Of a DNA stretch of 64,000 bases, positions 1-7,473 are shown in pieces. Every line of letters begins with the position of its first letter. The first letter of the stretch is position 1. The position numbers and the translations under genes are program-made. The stretch is from Saccharopolyspora ipomoeae (lineage in GTDB: Bacteria; Actinomycetota; Actinomycetes; Mycobacteriales; Pseudonocardiaceae). Location of the stretch: positions 1-64,000 of the forward strand of contig NZ_JASAOF010000022.1 of assembly GCF_029952525.1 (NCBI RefSeq), read 5' to 3'. The notes beneath the pieces were generated by a model. It made no database searches. It was given only the letters and a program-made list of their open reading frames with translations, and had not been told where the DNA came from.

Positions 1-53
<53 letters not shown>

Positions 54-60
54 ACGCACG

Positions 61-97
61 ACGCGGGACCACCCGGAATCCCCGGATGGTCCCGCGT
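61..97 (-). terminator. Hairpin terminator after the small membrane protein gene
   Basis: Arms 61-76 and 82-97 pair over 16 positions with a 5-nt loop. The only imperfect pair (72/86) is C-A on the plus strand but G-U in a minus-strand transcript, which supports use by the leftward gene ending at 109. No U-tract can be judged because the C run follows directly. Confidence 0.7.
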
Positions 98-108
98 GAG
101 CAGGGGTT

Positions 109-447
109 CTACTCCGTCGTCGCCTTGGGCTTCTTCTCAGATCCCTCGTCCTCCGAGGATTCCGCCTCGTCCGCGGCCTTCTCCGCCTGCTCGGCGGCTT
201 CGGCCTCGGCTCGTTTGACGTGGGCCGGAGCCGCGGCGTTGGCCTTCTCCTCGTCGAAGACGGTGGGCAGCTTCTTGAGGTGCTTGGTCATCGAACGGAC
301 CAGGAGCACCACGGCGATGGCGAACACGATCAGCAGGACCAGGCCGAGCGGCGAGGACTTGCCGAAGTCCTCGCCCTGGCCGCCCGGGTCCTGCCCCGGC
401 CCCAGCCCCTGGGCCAGGACCAGTCCGACGGTCTCCTGAGCACTCAT
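109..447 (-). CDS. Small single-pass membrane protein with acidic tail
   Basis: 112 residues. The ATG at 447-445 overlaps the mca TGA in an ATGA tetramer, so the two genes are translationally coupled. Residues about 33-52 form one strong transmembrane helix ([17 protein letters not shown]), followed by a basic stretch ([11 protein letters not shown]) and a long Glu/Ala/Lys-rich C-terminal tail that looks disordered. The N-terminal third is Gly/Gln-rich. The topology suggests an inner-membrane anchor with a cytoplasmic tail, by the positive-inside rule. I do not recognise a family with a known role. The coupling to mca suggests a part in mycothiol-dependent detoxification or simply co-expression. 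A hairpin terminator closes the unit. Confidence 0.8.
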   Translation of the reverse strand: MSAQETVGLVLAQGLGPGQDPGGQGEDFGKSSPLGLVLLIVFAIAVVLLVRSMTKHLKKLPTVFDEEKANAAAPAHVKRAEAEAAEQAEKAADEAESSEDEGSEKKPKATTE

Positions 448-1328
448 GCGCACACCTTCTCCTGGACGCCGTCGAACAGGTCGTCCTCCGGCAACGTGGT
501 GTCGACCAGCGAGCGCACCAGCTCGTAGTCCTCGGTCGGCCACAGCTCGCGCTGCACGTCGCACGAGACCGCGAACCAGCGGCTCGTCGGGTCGATCTGG
601 GTCGCGTGGGCGCGCAACGCGTCGTCCCGCTTCTCGAAGTATTCCCCGCACGGCACGCGCGTGGTCACCCGGTCGTCCGGGTCGGGGCGCTTCTGCTCGT
701 CCCAGCGCGCCAGCCAGTCGGTCCAGGGCGACTCCTTGCCCTCGGCCAGCAGCGACTCGTGGAACAGCTGCATGCGCCTGCGGGAGAAGCCGTGCGAGTA
801 GTAGAGCTTCAGCGGCTGCCACGGCTCGCCCGTGCCCTCGTAGAGGTCGGGGTCGCCCGCGGCGTCGAAGGCCGCCACCGAGATCTCGTGGCAGCGGATG
901 TGGTCGGGGTGCGGGTAGCCGCCGTTCTCGTCGTAGGTGATGACCACGTGCGGGCGGAACTCGCGCACGACCTTGACCAGCTCGCGGGTGGACTCCTCCA
1001 GCGGCACGGTCGCGAACACGCCGTCCGGAAGCGGCGGCAGCGGGTCGCCCTCCGGCAGCCCGGAGTCGACGAAGCCCAGCCAGCGGTGCTGCACGCCGAG
1101 GATCTCGGCCGCCCTGGCCATCTCCTCGCGGCGCACCTCGGTCAGGTTCGACACGACCTCCGGCCGGTCCATCGCCGGGTTCAGGATGCTGCCCGCTTCA
1201 CCTCCCGTGCAGGTGACCACCATCACTTCGTGGCCCTCGGCCGCGTAGCGCGCGGTGGTCGCGGCCCCCTTGCTGGACTCGTCGTCCGGGTGCGCGTGCA
1301 CCGTCATCAGTCGCAGCTTGTCCGCCAT
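444..1328 (-). CDS. mca: Mycothiol S-conjugate amidase Mca
   Basis: 294 residues, usual length for Mca. It hydrolyses mycothiol S-conjugates to a mercapturic acid and GlcN-Ins, the key step of mycothiol-based detoxification in actinomycetes, in the cytoplasm. The LmbE/PIG-L deacetylase signature is present: HAHPDDE at residues 11-17 (zinc ligands His13 and Asp16) and [12 protein letters not shown] at 132-143, with a further metal-binding His near 143. Length and sequence favour Mca over the paralogue MshB, which makes mycothiol. It is divergent from the DUF4307 gene with greA beyond, as at M. tuberculosis Rv1080c-Rv1082. It implies that the host makes mycothiol. Confidence 0.95.
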   Translation of the reverse strand: MADKLRLMTVHAHPDDESSKGAATTARYAAEGHEVMVVTCTGGEAGSILNPAMDRPEVVSNLTEVRREEMARAAEILGVQHRWLGFVDSGLPEGDPLPPLPDGVFATVPLEESTRELVKVVREFRPHVVITYDENGGYPHPDHIRCHEISVAAFDAAGDPDLYEGTGEPWQPLKLYYSHGFSRRRMQLFHESLLAEGKESPWTDWLARWDEQKRPDPDDRVTTRVPCGEYFEKRDDALRAHATQIDPTSRWFAVSCDVQRELWPTEDYELVRSLVDTTLPEDDLFDGVQEKVCA

Positions 1329-1546
1329 CGCCCGCTTGTTCCTCCCGCTAGTAGCAGCTTGCGCCCACGCGCCGTCCCCGCCGCGCGCGGCTCGTCCGCG
1401 TCCGCGGACCCGCCGTCGGTCAGCTGAACGGTCCAGGGATACTCAACGTGGACGTCGTGCTCCATTGTTCCCGTTGGAGCCGACGGACCGGCCGTCACCC
1501 CGTGTGGTCCCGGCCGCAGATCCACCACTCGCGTCGAAAGGCCGCC

Positions 1547-1987
1547 GTGACGCAGCAGCAGGTCCCCGCGGACCGGTACGGATCGCGCGCTCGCAGCGCG
1601 CGGAACCGCCCTGCGCTGCGCTGGGCCCTGGTCGCGGTGGTGCTGCTGGTCCTCGTGGGCGTCTCGGTGGTGGGTTACCGCAACCTCGGCTCTGCTCCGA
1701 TCGAGGGCAAGCAGGTCGCCTTCGAGATCATCGACGACCACTCCGTTCGGATCACCCTGGAAGTCCAGCGGGACGATCCGCGGCGGCCCGCCGATTGCGT
1801 GGTTCGCGGTCGCGCCAAGTCCGGCGAGGAGGTCGGCAGGCGCGAAGTCCTGATCCATCCGGCGAACGGCGTCACCCGGCAGGACACTGTGCTTCGTACA
1901 TCCGCCCCAGCGGGCGTCGGGGAGGTGTACGGCTGCACTTACAACGTTCCTGAATATTTGTCCACTCACACGCGGCCAACCGGGTGA
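1547..1987 (+). CDS. DUF4307 single-pass membrane protein
   Basis: 146 residues from a GTG at 1547, chosen because GAAAGG lies 5 nt upstream. A longer in-frame reading from 1448 has no ribosome site. A basic N-terminal cytoplasmic segment (about residues 1-24) is followed by one transmembrane helix (about 25-43) and a roughly 100-residue external domain with a conserved-looking Cys pair (DCVVRG and YGCTYN). This matches the DUF4307 family, which sits between greA and mca in mycobacteria (Rv1081c). The function is unknown. It is divergent from mca and followed by an intrinsic terminator at 2063-2090. Confidence 0.85.
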   Translation: MTQQQVPADRYGSRARSARNRPALRWALVAVVLLVLVGVSVVGYRNLGSAPIEGKQVAFEIIDDHSVRITLEVQRDDPRRPADCVVRGRAKSGEEVGRREVLIHPANGVTRQDTVLRTSAPAGVGEVYGCTYNVPEYLSTHTRPTG

Positions 1988-2062
1988 AGCGTCCCTGTGC
2001 ACGTCGGACGCCAGGAGAATCCCACCCCTTCGCGTGCTGATTCGTGCTATCGTCGAGCGCAG

Positions 2063-2090
2063 CACGGCCCCCGCTGAGGGCCGTGTTTTT
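2063..2090 (+). terminator. Intrinsic terminator after DUF4307 gene
   Basis: An 8-bp stem CACGGCCC (2063-2070)/GGGCCGTG (2078-2085) with a 7-nt loop is followed directly by TTTTT. It lies 76 nt after the stop at 1987 and about 90 nt before the greA start, so it insulates greA. Confidence 0.85.
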
Positions 2091-2178
2091 CCGTTACTTG
2101 GCATTGGCTGAGAAAAGGGCGGAATTGCAATTTGGCTCGCAGTGAGAGCGGGCCGGAAGTCGACGAGGAGTGGTGACC

Positions 2179-2667
2179 GTGAGCGAGACCCAGGTGACCT
2201 GGCTGACCCAGGATGCTTACGACCGGCTCAAGGGTGAGCTGGACGAGCTCGTGGCCAACCGCCCGGTGATCGCCGCGAAGATCAACGAGGCTCGCGAGGA
2301 GGGCGACCTCCGCGAGAACGGCGGCTACCACGCGGCCCGCGAGGAGCAGGGCCAGATCGAGTCTCGCATCCGCCAGCTGCAGGAGCTGCTGCGCACCGCC
2401 AAGGTCGGCGACGTGCCCACGGAGTCCGGCATCGCCAAGCCGGGTTCGGTGCTGACCGTCCGCTACGACGGCGAGGACGAGACCGAGCAGTTCCTGCTCG
2501 CCAACCGCGAGGAGGGCGCCCACGGCGACCTCGAGGTGTACTCCCCCAGCTCCCCGCTGGGCAAGGCTCTGCTGGACGCCAAGGAGGGCGAGAGCCGCGA
2601 GTACGAACTGCCCAACGGCGGCAACATGAAGGTCACGCTCGTCAAGGCCGAGCCCTTCAACGGCTGA
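2179..2667 (+). CDS. greA: Transcription elongation factor GreA
   Basis: 162 residues from the GTG at 2179. GAGGAG at 2165-2170 gives an 8-nt spacing to this start, whereas in-frame GTGs at 2170 and 2173 overlap or nearly touch it. GreA rescues backtracked RNA polymerase by stimulating transcript cleavage. The N-terminal coiled coil (about residues 10-75) carries the [14 protein letters not shown] tip, with the acidic residues (Asp43, Glu46) that coordinate magnesium in the polymerase secondary channel. The C-terminal FKBP-like domain (about 85-160) contains the usual [11 protein letters not shown] motif. It stands alone between a terminator upstream and convergent ilvA-side genes downstream. 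Confidence 0.96.
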   Translation: MSETQVTWLTQDAYDRLKGELDELVANRPVIAAKINEAREEGDLRENGGYHAAREEQGQIESRIRQLQELLRTAKVGDVPTESGIAKPGSVLTVRYDGEDETEQFLLANREEGAHGDLEVYSPSSPLGKALLDAKEGESREYELPNGGNMKVTLVKAEPFNG

Positions 2668-2770
2668 TACCGCCGAATCCGGACTCCTTTCGCGTGCGGT
2701 CCCGCGCGCCTTTGTTGATCTGGCTTCACCTGGCATATGCGGGCGAAACAGCTGAGAGGTTTCACCGCAA

Positions 2771-3316
2771 TTAAGAATCGATTCCGGGCTTATGCGCTCG
2801 GGCCGCGGGCGTCCCGGTTTCCGGGGCGCCCGCTCCTTTTTCCCCGGAAAGGCGGCGCAGCAGCGGGCGCACCCTCGGCGGCACCGGAGTGGACAGCGCG
2901 ATCGACGTCGAGGTGCGGCGCACCCCGGGCACGCCTACCACCTCGTCGATGACCCGCTGCAGGTCGTCGTTGGACCGCGCGACCATCCGCACGAACAGGT
3001 CGCCCTGCCCGGTCGTGGCGTGCACCTCGCAGACCTCGTCGATGGCGGCGAGCTGGTCGGAGACGGCCGTGCGGTGCCCCTGGGCGATCTCCAGCCAGGC
3101 GAAGGCGGTCAGCCCGTAGCCCATCGCCGCCAGGTCCAGCTCCGGCGGGAACCCCTGGAGGACACCGCGCTGGACGAGCCGGTCGAGCCGGGCCTGCACG
3201 GTGCCCCGGGCGACTCCGAGGCGCCGGGAGCACTCCAGCACGCCCAGCCGCGGCTCGTCGGAGAGCAGCAGCAACAACCGGGCGTCGAGTTCGTCGGGAC
3301 CGTTGGTGGTGGCCAC
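2771..3316 (-). CDS. Lrp/AsnC family transcriptional regulator
   Basis: 181 residues. The GTG at 3316 is chosen because it lies just after the ilvA stop (8 nt) and opens at the usual Lrp N-terminus ahead of ELDARLLLLLSDEPRLG. Residues about 9-55 form the winged helix-turn-helix (LECSRRLGVARGTVQARLDRL), and about 70-150 form the RAM/ACT effector-binding domain. The C-terminal 25 residues are a Pro/Ala-rich extension. It is co-transcribed downstream of ilvA, so a role in sensing a branched-chain or other amino acid and controlling ilvA is likely, though the ligand cannot be read from the sequence. Confidence 0.9.
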   Translation of the reverse strand: MATTNGPDELDARLLLLLSDEPRLGVLECSRRLGVARGTVQARLDRLVQRGVLQGFPPELDLAAMGYGLTAFAWLEIAQGHRTAVSDQLAAIDEVCEVHATTGQGDLFVRMVARSNDDLQRVIDEVVGVPGVRRTSTSIALSTPVPPRVRPLLRRLSGEKGAGAPETGTPAARAHKPGIDS

Positions 3317-3324
3317 AGCGCTCC

Positions 3325-4536
3325 TCAGCGACGGGCGAGGATCGTGTACCCGGCCGCTTCGAGCTGGGTGACCACGTACTCGCAGTGTTCCTGACCTCGG
3401 GTTTCCAGCGACACCTCCACGTCGACCTCGCCGAGCGCGAGGGCACCGGAGATGCGGGAGTGCTCGATGTCGATGACGTTGGCGTTGACCTCGCCGAGCT
3501 TGCCCAGCAGCGCCGCCAGCGAACCGGGCCGGTCGGGCAGCCGGACGCGCAGCGACAGGTAGCGGCCCGCCGAGGTCATGCCGTGCTGGATGAGCTGGAG
3601 CAGCAGCAGCGGGTCGATGTTCCCGCCGGAGAGCACCGCTGCGGTCGGCGAGGTGACCTGCTCGGGGTGCTCCAGCAGCGCGGCGACGGCGGCCACGCCG
3701 GCGGGCTCGACGACGAGCTTGGCGCGCTCCAGGCACAGCAGCAGCGCTCGGGACAGCGACTCCTCGCTGACCGTGAGCACCCCGTCGGCCAGCTCGTTGA
3801 CGTGCGCGAACGGCACCGCTCCGGGCTCTCCCACGGCGATGCCGTCGGCCATCGTCTGGGTGTCCGTGACCGGCACCGGCTTGCCCGCGGCCAGCGAGCC
3901 CGGCCACGCGGCGGCCTGCTCGGCCTGCACCGCCAGCACCTTCACCTCGGGGCGCTTGGCCTTCACCGCGGCCGCGACGCCCGCGACCAGCCCGCCTCCG
4001 CCGGTGGGCACCAGGATCGTGCTCACCTCGGGCAGCTGCTCCAGGATCTCCAGGCCCACGGTGCCCTGACCGGCGATGATGTCCGAGTGGTCGAAGGGGT
4101 GGATGAACTCCGCTCCCGTGCGCTCGGCGTGCTCCTTGGCCGCCGCGAGGGTCTCGGCGAGGACCGCGCCGCGCAGCCTCACCTCGGCGCCGTAGGCCTT
4201 GGTGGCGGCCAGCTTCGGCAGCGGCACGCGCTCGGGCATGTAGACGGTGGCGGGGATGCCGAGCAGCTGGGCCGCCAGCGCGACGCCCTGGGCGTGGTTG
4301 CCCGCGCTGGCCGCGACGACCCCGGCCGCGCGCCGCTCGGCGGCGAGCCCGAGCAGCCGCACGTAGGCGCCCCTGAGCTTGAACGAGCCGGTGCGCTGCA
4401 GGTTCTCGCACTTGAGGTACACCTCGCCGCCGGTGTACTCACCGAGCACCCGGGAGTGCTCCATCGGGGTCCGCCGGGCCACCTTGGCGAGCAGGGCGTC
4501 CGCTTCGCGGATTCGGTCCAGGTCGACGAGCTGCAT
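3325..4536 (-). CDS. ilvA: Threonine ammonia-lyase (threonine deaminase) with ACT domain
   Basis: 403 residues. This PLP enzyme converts threonine (or serine) to 2-oxobutanoate and ammonia, the first committed step toward isoleucine. Visible are the PLP lysine in GSFKLRGA (Lys53), the SAGNHAQG loop (about 78-85), the phosphate-binding glycine loop PTGGGG (about 177-182) and a single C-terminal ACT domain (about 327-403). One ACT domain and this length fit the shorter threonine dehydratase group common in actinobacteria, not the E. coli biosynthetic enzyme with two regulatory ACT-like domains. The Lrp-type gene follows within 8 nt. The divergent promoter gap to the next gene carries paired TACCGGTAC sites. 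Confidence 0.92.
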   Translation of the reverse strand: MQLVDLDRIREADALLAKVARRTPMEHSRVLGEYTGGEVYLKCENLQRTGSFKLRGAYVRLLGLAAERRAAGVVAASAGNHAQGVALAAQLLGIPATVYMPERVPLPKLAATKAYGAEVRLRGAVLAETLAAAKEHAERTGAEFIHPFDHSDIIAGQGTVGLEILEQLPEVSTILVPTGGGGLVAGVAAAVKAKRPEVKVLAVQAEQAAAWPGSLAAGKPVPVTDTQTMADGIAVGEPGAVPFAHVNELADGVLTVSEESLSRALLLCLERAKLVVEPAGVAAVAALLEHPEQVTSPTAAVLSGGNIDPLLLLQLIQHGMTSAGRYLSLRVRLPDRPGSLAALLGKLGEVNANVIDIEHSRISGALALGEVDVEVSLETRGQEHCEYVVTQLEAAGYTILARR

Positions 4537-4561
4537 ACGGGCAATCGTGCCACCGTCGATC

Positions 4562-4590
4562 TACCGGTACTAGCGCTCCGGTACCGGTAC
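4562..4590. promoter_or_regulatory. Twin TACCGGTAC sites in divergent promoter gap
   Basis: TACCGGTAC occurs at 4562-4570 and again at 4582-4590, exactly 20 bp apart. Each contains the 8-bp palindrome TACCGGTA. They sit between the ilvA start (4536, leftward) and the small gene at 4637 (rightward). Two identical dyads two helical turns apart suggest an operator for a dimeric regulator, possibly the neighbouring Lrp protein. This is inference. Confidence 0.4.
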
Positions 4591-4636
4591 GCTCGGTGGG
4601 CGGGACGGTCACCGAGCGCAGTGCCGGGAGGGAATC

Positions 4637-4882
4637 ATGGCGCAACCGAGCACCGGCGCGTTGTCCCTGCTCACCGGCGCCGTCATGGCCGCCGCCCTGT
4701 CCGGAGCCGCCGTCCTGGCCGTCCTCGACTCGGGCTGCGACGACCCGGGCACCTACACCGAGCACGACGGGGTCGTCGAGCTCATCGGAGGCTGCCTCCA
4801 CCCCAGCGACCTCCCCATCACCCCGCACAACCCCGCGGACGCCCCCACCCCGGGCACAGCGGACCCCTCCCTGGCCAGGTGA
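4637..4882 (+). CDS. Small hydrophobic, possibly exported protein
   Basis: 81 residues, ATG at 4637 preceded by GGGAGGG with good spacing. Residues about 8-31 form a hydrophobic helix (LLTGAVMAAALSGAAVLAVL) that could be a signal peptide or membrane anchor. The remaining roughly 50 residues contain two cysteines (SGCDDP and GGCLHP) that could form a disulfide outside the cell, and end in a Pro/Thr-rich tail. I do not recognise a family. It is divergent from ilvA and is closed by the strong bidirectional hairpin at 4895-4939. Codon use resembles its neighbours, so it is probably real. Confidence 0.65.
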   Translation: MAQPSTGALSLLTGAVMAAALSGAAVLAVLDSGCDDPGTYTEHDGVVELIGGCLHPSDLPITPHNPADAPTPGTADPSLAR

Positions 4883-4894
4883 CCCCCTCCACGC

Positions 4895-4939
4895 GTCAAG
4901 AACCCCGGTTCTCGTCGCGCGAGAACCGGGGTTCTTGAC
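4895..4939. terminator. Bidirectional terminator, 20-bp perfect inverted repeat
   Basis: Arms 4895-4914 and 4920-4939 are perfectly complementary over 20 bp with a 5-nt loop. They lie between the convergent small gene (stop 4882) and metB (stop 4949). The arms contain AAGAACC/GGTTCTT ends giving U-containing 3' flanks in both directions. Confidence 0.85.
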
Positions 4940-4948
4940 AGCCGGTGG

Positions 4949-6088
4949 TCAGCCGAGGGCGGTGAGGAGGTCTTCGACGAGGTCGTCGGCCTCCTCGATG
5001 CCGACCGAGAGGCGCACCAGGTCCGCCGGGACCTGCAGCATCGAGCCCGCCGTGCTGGCGTGGGTCATCTTGCCCGGGTGCTCGATGAGCGACTCGACGC
5101 CGCCGAGGGACTCGGCGAGGGTGAACAGCCGCGTGCGGGCGCACACCTCCAGGGCCGCCTCCTCGCCGTCGGCGTGGAGGAACGAGACCATGCCGCCGAA
5201 GTGCTTCATCTGCTTCGCGGCGACCTCGTGGCCCGGGTGGTCCGGCAGGCCCGGGTAGAGGACCTTGGCGACCTTCGGGTGGCCGTTGAGGGCGCTGACG
5301 ACCCGCTCGGCGTTGGCGCTGTGGCGCTCCATCCGGACCGCGAGGGTCTTGAGACCGCGCATGGTCAGGAACGCGTCGAACGGGCCGGGAACCGCACCCG
5401 CGCCGTTCTGCAGGAACGCGAGCTGCTCGGCCAGCGCGTCGTCCGAGGTCACCACGGCACCGCCGACCACGTCGGAGTGGCCGCCGAGGTACTTCGTCGT
5501 CGAGTGCACGACGGCCGTCGCGCCCAGCTCCAGCGGCTGCTGCAGGAACGGCGAGGCGAAGGTGTTGTCGACGACGAGCTTCACGCCCGCGTCGGCGGAG
5601 ACCTGCGCCAGCGCCGCGATGTCGCCGATGTTGAGCAGCGGGTTCGTCGGCGTCTCCAGCCAGACCAGCTTGGTGTTGTCCTGGATCGCCGCGCGCACCG
5701 CGTCGACGTCGGAGACCGGCGCGGGCGTGTACGAGATGCCCCAGCCCGACAGCACCTTGTCGATCAGCCGGAACGTGCCGCCGTAGGCGTCGTCGGGGAT
5801 CACCAGGTGATCGCCCGGGCGCAGCAGCGACCGCAGCACCGCGTCGGTGGCGGCCATGCCGGACGCGTAGGCCCGCGCGTGCCTGCCGTTCTCCAGCTCG
5901 GCCAGGCAGCGCTCCAGCGCGGTCCGGGTCGGGTTGCCGGTGCGGGAGTACTCGTAGCCGGAGCGCATCCCGCCCACGCCGTCCTGCGCGTAGGTCGAGG
6001 TCGCGTGGATGGGCACGATCACCGAACCGGTCGTCGGGTCTGCCTCCTGGCCCGCGTGAATCGCGCGGGTGGCGAAGCCGTCACTCAT
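4949..6088 (-). CDS. metB: Cystathionine gamma-synthase
   Basis: 379 residues. This Cys/Met-metabolism PLP enzyme condenses an activated homoserine with cysteine to give cystathionine. The ATG at 6088 opens at MSDGFATRAIHAGQ, the standard family N-terminus. Visible are YSRTGNPT (48-55), the PLP-phosphate region ASGMAAT (75-81) and the Schiff-base lysine in STTKYLGGHSD (Lys199). The sequence cannot by itself exclude cystathionine gamma-lyase or homocysteine synthase activity. The gene order (metB, proline-rich protein, cbs) equals M. tuberculosis Rv1079-Rv1077, which supports this name. It is preceded by a terminator for the upstream membrane-protein gene, so it has its own promoter. Confidence 0.9.
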   Translation of the reverse strand: MSDGFATRAIHAGQEADPTTGSVIVPIHATSTYAQDGVGGMRSGYEYSRTGNPTRTALERCLAELENGRHARAYASGMAATDAVLRSLLRPGDHLVIPDDAYGGTFRLIDKVLSGWGISYTPAPVSDVDAVRAAIQDNTKLVWLETPTNPLLNIGDIAALAQVSADAGVKLVVDNTFASPFLQQPLELGATAVVHSTTKYLGGHSDVVGGAVVTSDDALAEQLAFLQNGAGAVPGPFDAFLTMRGLKTLAVRMERHSANAERVVSALNGHPKVAKVLYPGLPDHPGHEVAAKQMKHFGGMVSFLHADGEEAALEVCARTRLFTLAESLGGVESLIEHPGKMTHASTAGSMLQVPADLVRLSVGIEEADDLVEDLLTALG

Positions 6089-6139
6089 GCGGAGCAGCGT
6101 AATGCTCCGGCGCTGTTCCGCCGACTCGGCCCCGCGAAG

Positions 6140-6177
6140 CGAAGTGCCCCCGACCTGGGCAGGTCGGGGGCACTTCG
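6140..6177 (-). terminator. Hairpin terminator between the Gln/Pro-rich gene and metB
   Basis: Arms 6140-6156 and 6161-6177 are complementary over 17 bp with a 4-nt loop, 14 nt after the stop of the leftward gene at 6192. Confidence 0.8.
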
Positions 6178-6191
6178 ATGCTGCGCTCAGC

Positions 6192-7373
6192 TCACCACTG
6201 CGGCGGCTGCGGGGGCTGGCCCGGCTGCTGGCCGCCCTGCTGCGGGTAGCCGCCCTGCTGCGGGAAGCCACCGGACTGCGGGTAGCCGCCCTGCTGCGGG
6301 TAGCCCTGCGGGGGCTGCTGGCCGAAGCCCTGCTGCGGCTGCCCGAAGCCCTGCTGGGGCTGCTGACCGAACTGCTGCGGCGGTCCGGGCTGGCCGAACT
6401 GCTGCGGCGGCTGCTGCCCGAAGCCCTGCTGCGGCTGCGGCTGGCCGTAGCCGCCGAGCTGCGCGTTCGCGGCACCGGAACCGGCGTTGGCCCACTCCCG
6501 CACCGCGGGCAGGAACGCCAGCACGGCCAGGGCGATGCCGAAGATCATGCCGATGACGCCGCTGGCGCTCGGGTACATGATCATCATGACCAGGTTGGCG
6601 ATCACGCCGAGCGCCGCCGCGCCGCCGATCATCATCGCGCCCAGCGCGTTGCGCTTGAGCAGCAGGATGCCGCCGACGAGGTAGACCAACGAGACCAGGA
6701 CGCTGACGATCGTCAGGGTGTACATCAGGCCCATCGGCGGGACCTCGACGCCCATCGACTCCATCTGGGACGACATCGCGGACAAGCTCGCGAGGCCCAC
6801 GATCCCGATGATGCCGAAGATGACACCCAGACCACCGAAGACGATGCCCAGAATCGCGCACAGCTTGGCGAGCCCCGGGTTGCCCGCCTCGGCGCCCTGA
6901 CCCGGGAAGCCGCCCGCCTGCGGGGGCGGGAAGCCGGCCTGGGCCTGCGGGGCGGGGAAGCCGCTGCCGGGAGTGCCCGGCTGCTGCGGGGGCTGCGCCG
7001 GGAAGCCGCCGGGCTGGCTCTGCGTGCCCGGCTGCTGGTACATCGGCTGCGGGGGCTGCATCGACGGCGGCACCATGGCCGTCGCGTCCGCCCCCTGCTG
7101 ACCGCCCTGCTGCTGACCGGGCTGCTGGTACATCGGCTGCGGCGGCTGCATCGACGGCGGCACCACCTGGGTGGAGTCACCGCCCTGCTGCGGCTGACCC
7201 GTCGGCCGGACCACCTGGGTGGCCTCGGACGGCGGCTGCTGCCCCTGCGACTGGACGGGCCGGACGACCTGCGTCGAGTCACCGCCAGCCTGGTTCTCGT
7301 CCTGGGGGTCCATCCGGTTCGAAATCGGGTCCGAACCCTGCTGACCGCCGTCCGGCGGCTGCGGAGAGCTCAT
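6192..7373 (-). CDS. Gln/Pro-rich protein with four-helix membrane domain
   Basis: 393 residues. Residues 1-165 are Gln/Pro/Gly-rich and low in complexity, with an exact 16-residue block VPPSMQPPQPMYQQPG at 71-86 and again at 101-116 (30-residue spacing), and STQVVRP-type motifs three times. Residues about 171-305 hold four hydrophobic helices rich in Gly, Ile and Met. Residues about 310-393 are a second tail of GFGQQPQQ and GYPQQGG repeats. It occupies the place of the proline-rich antigen gene (pra, Rv1078) between cbs and metB in mycobacteria, but lacks an obvious RDD domain. It probably sits in the cell membrane with two disordered cytoplasmic or external tails. The function is unknown. 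Confidence 0.85.
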   Translation of the reverse strand: MSSPQPPDGGQQGSDPISNRMDPQDENQAGGDSTQVVRPVQSQGQQPPSEATQVVRPTGQPQQGGDSTQVVPPSMQPPQPMYQQPGQQQGGQQGADATAMVPPSMQPPQPMYQQPGTQSQPGGFPAQPPQQPGTPGSGFPAPQAQAGFPPPQAGGFPGQGAEAGNPGLAKLCAILGIVFGGLGVIFGIIGIVGLASLSAMSSQMESMGVEVPPMGLMYTLTIVSVLVSLVYLVGGILLLKRNALGAMMIGGAAALGVIANLVMMIMYPSASGVIGMIFGIALAVLAFLPAVREWANAGSGAANAQLGGYGQPQPQQGFGQQPPQQFGQPGPPQQFGQQPQQGFGQPQQGFGQQPPQGYPQQGGYPQSGGFPQQGGYPQQGGQQPGQPPQPPQW

Positions 7374-7473
7374 CGGGTACTACTCCCTTGCGGCGTCCAA
7401 AGTCCTGGGCATACTTCGGCCCCACGCTATCCGATGGGAGCGGAGCGCAGTGGCGCAAAGCGTCAAGTCGTCA

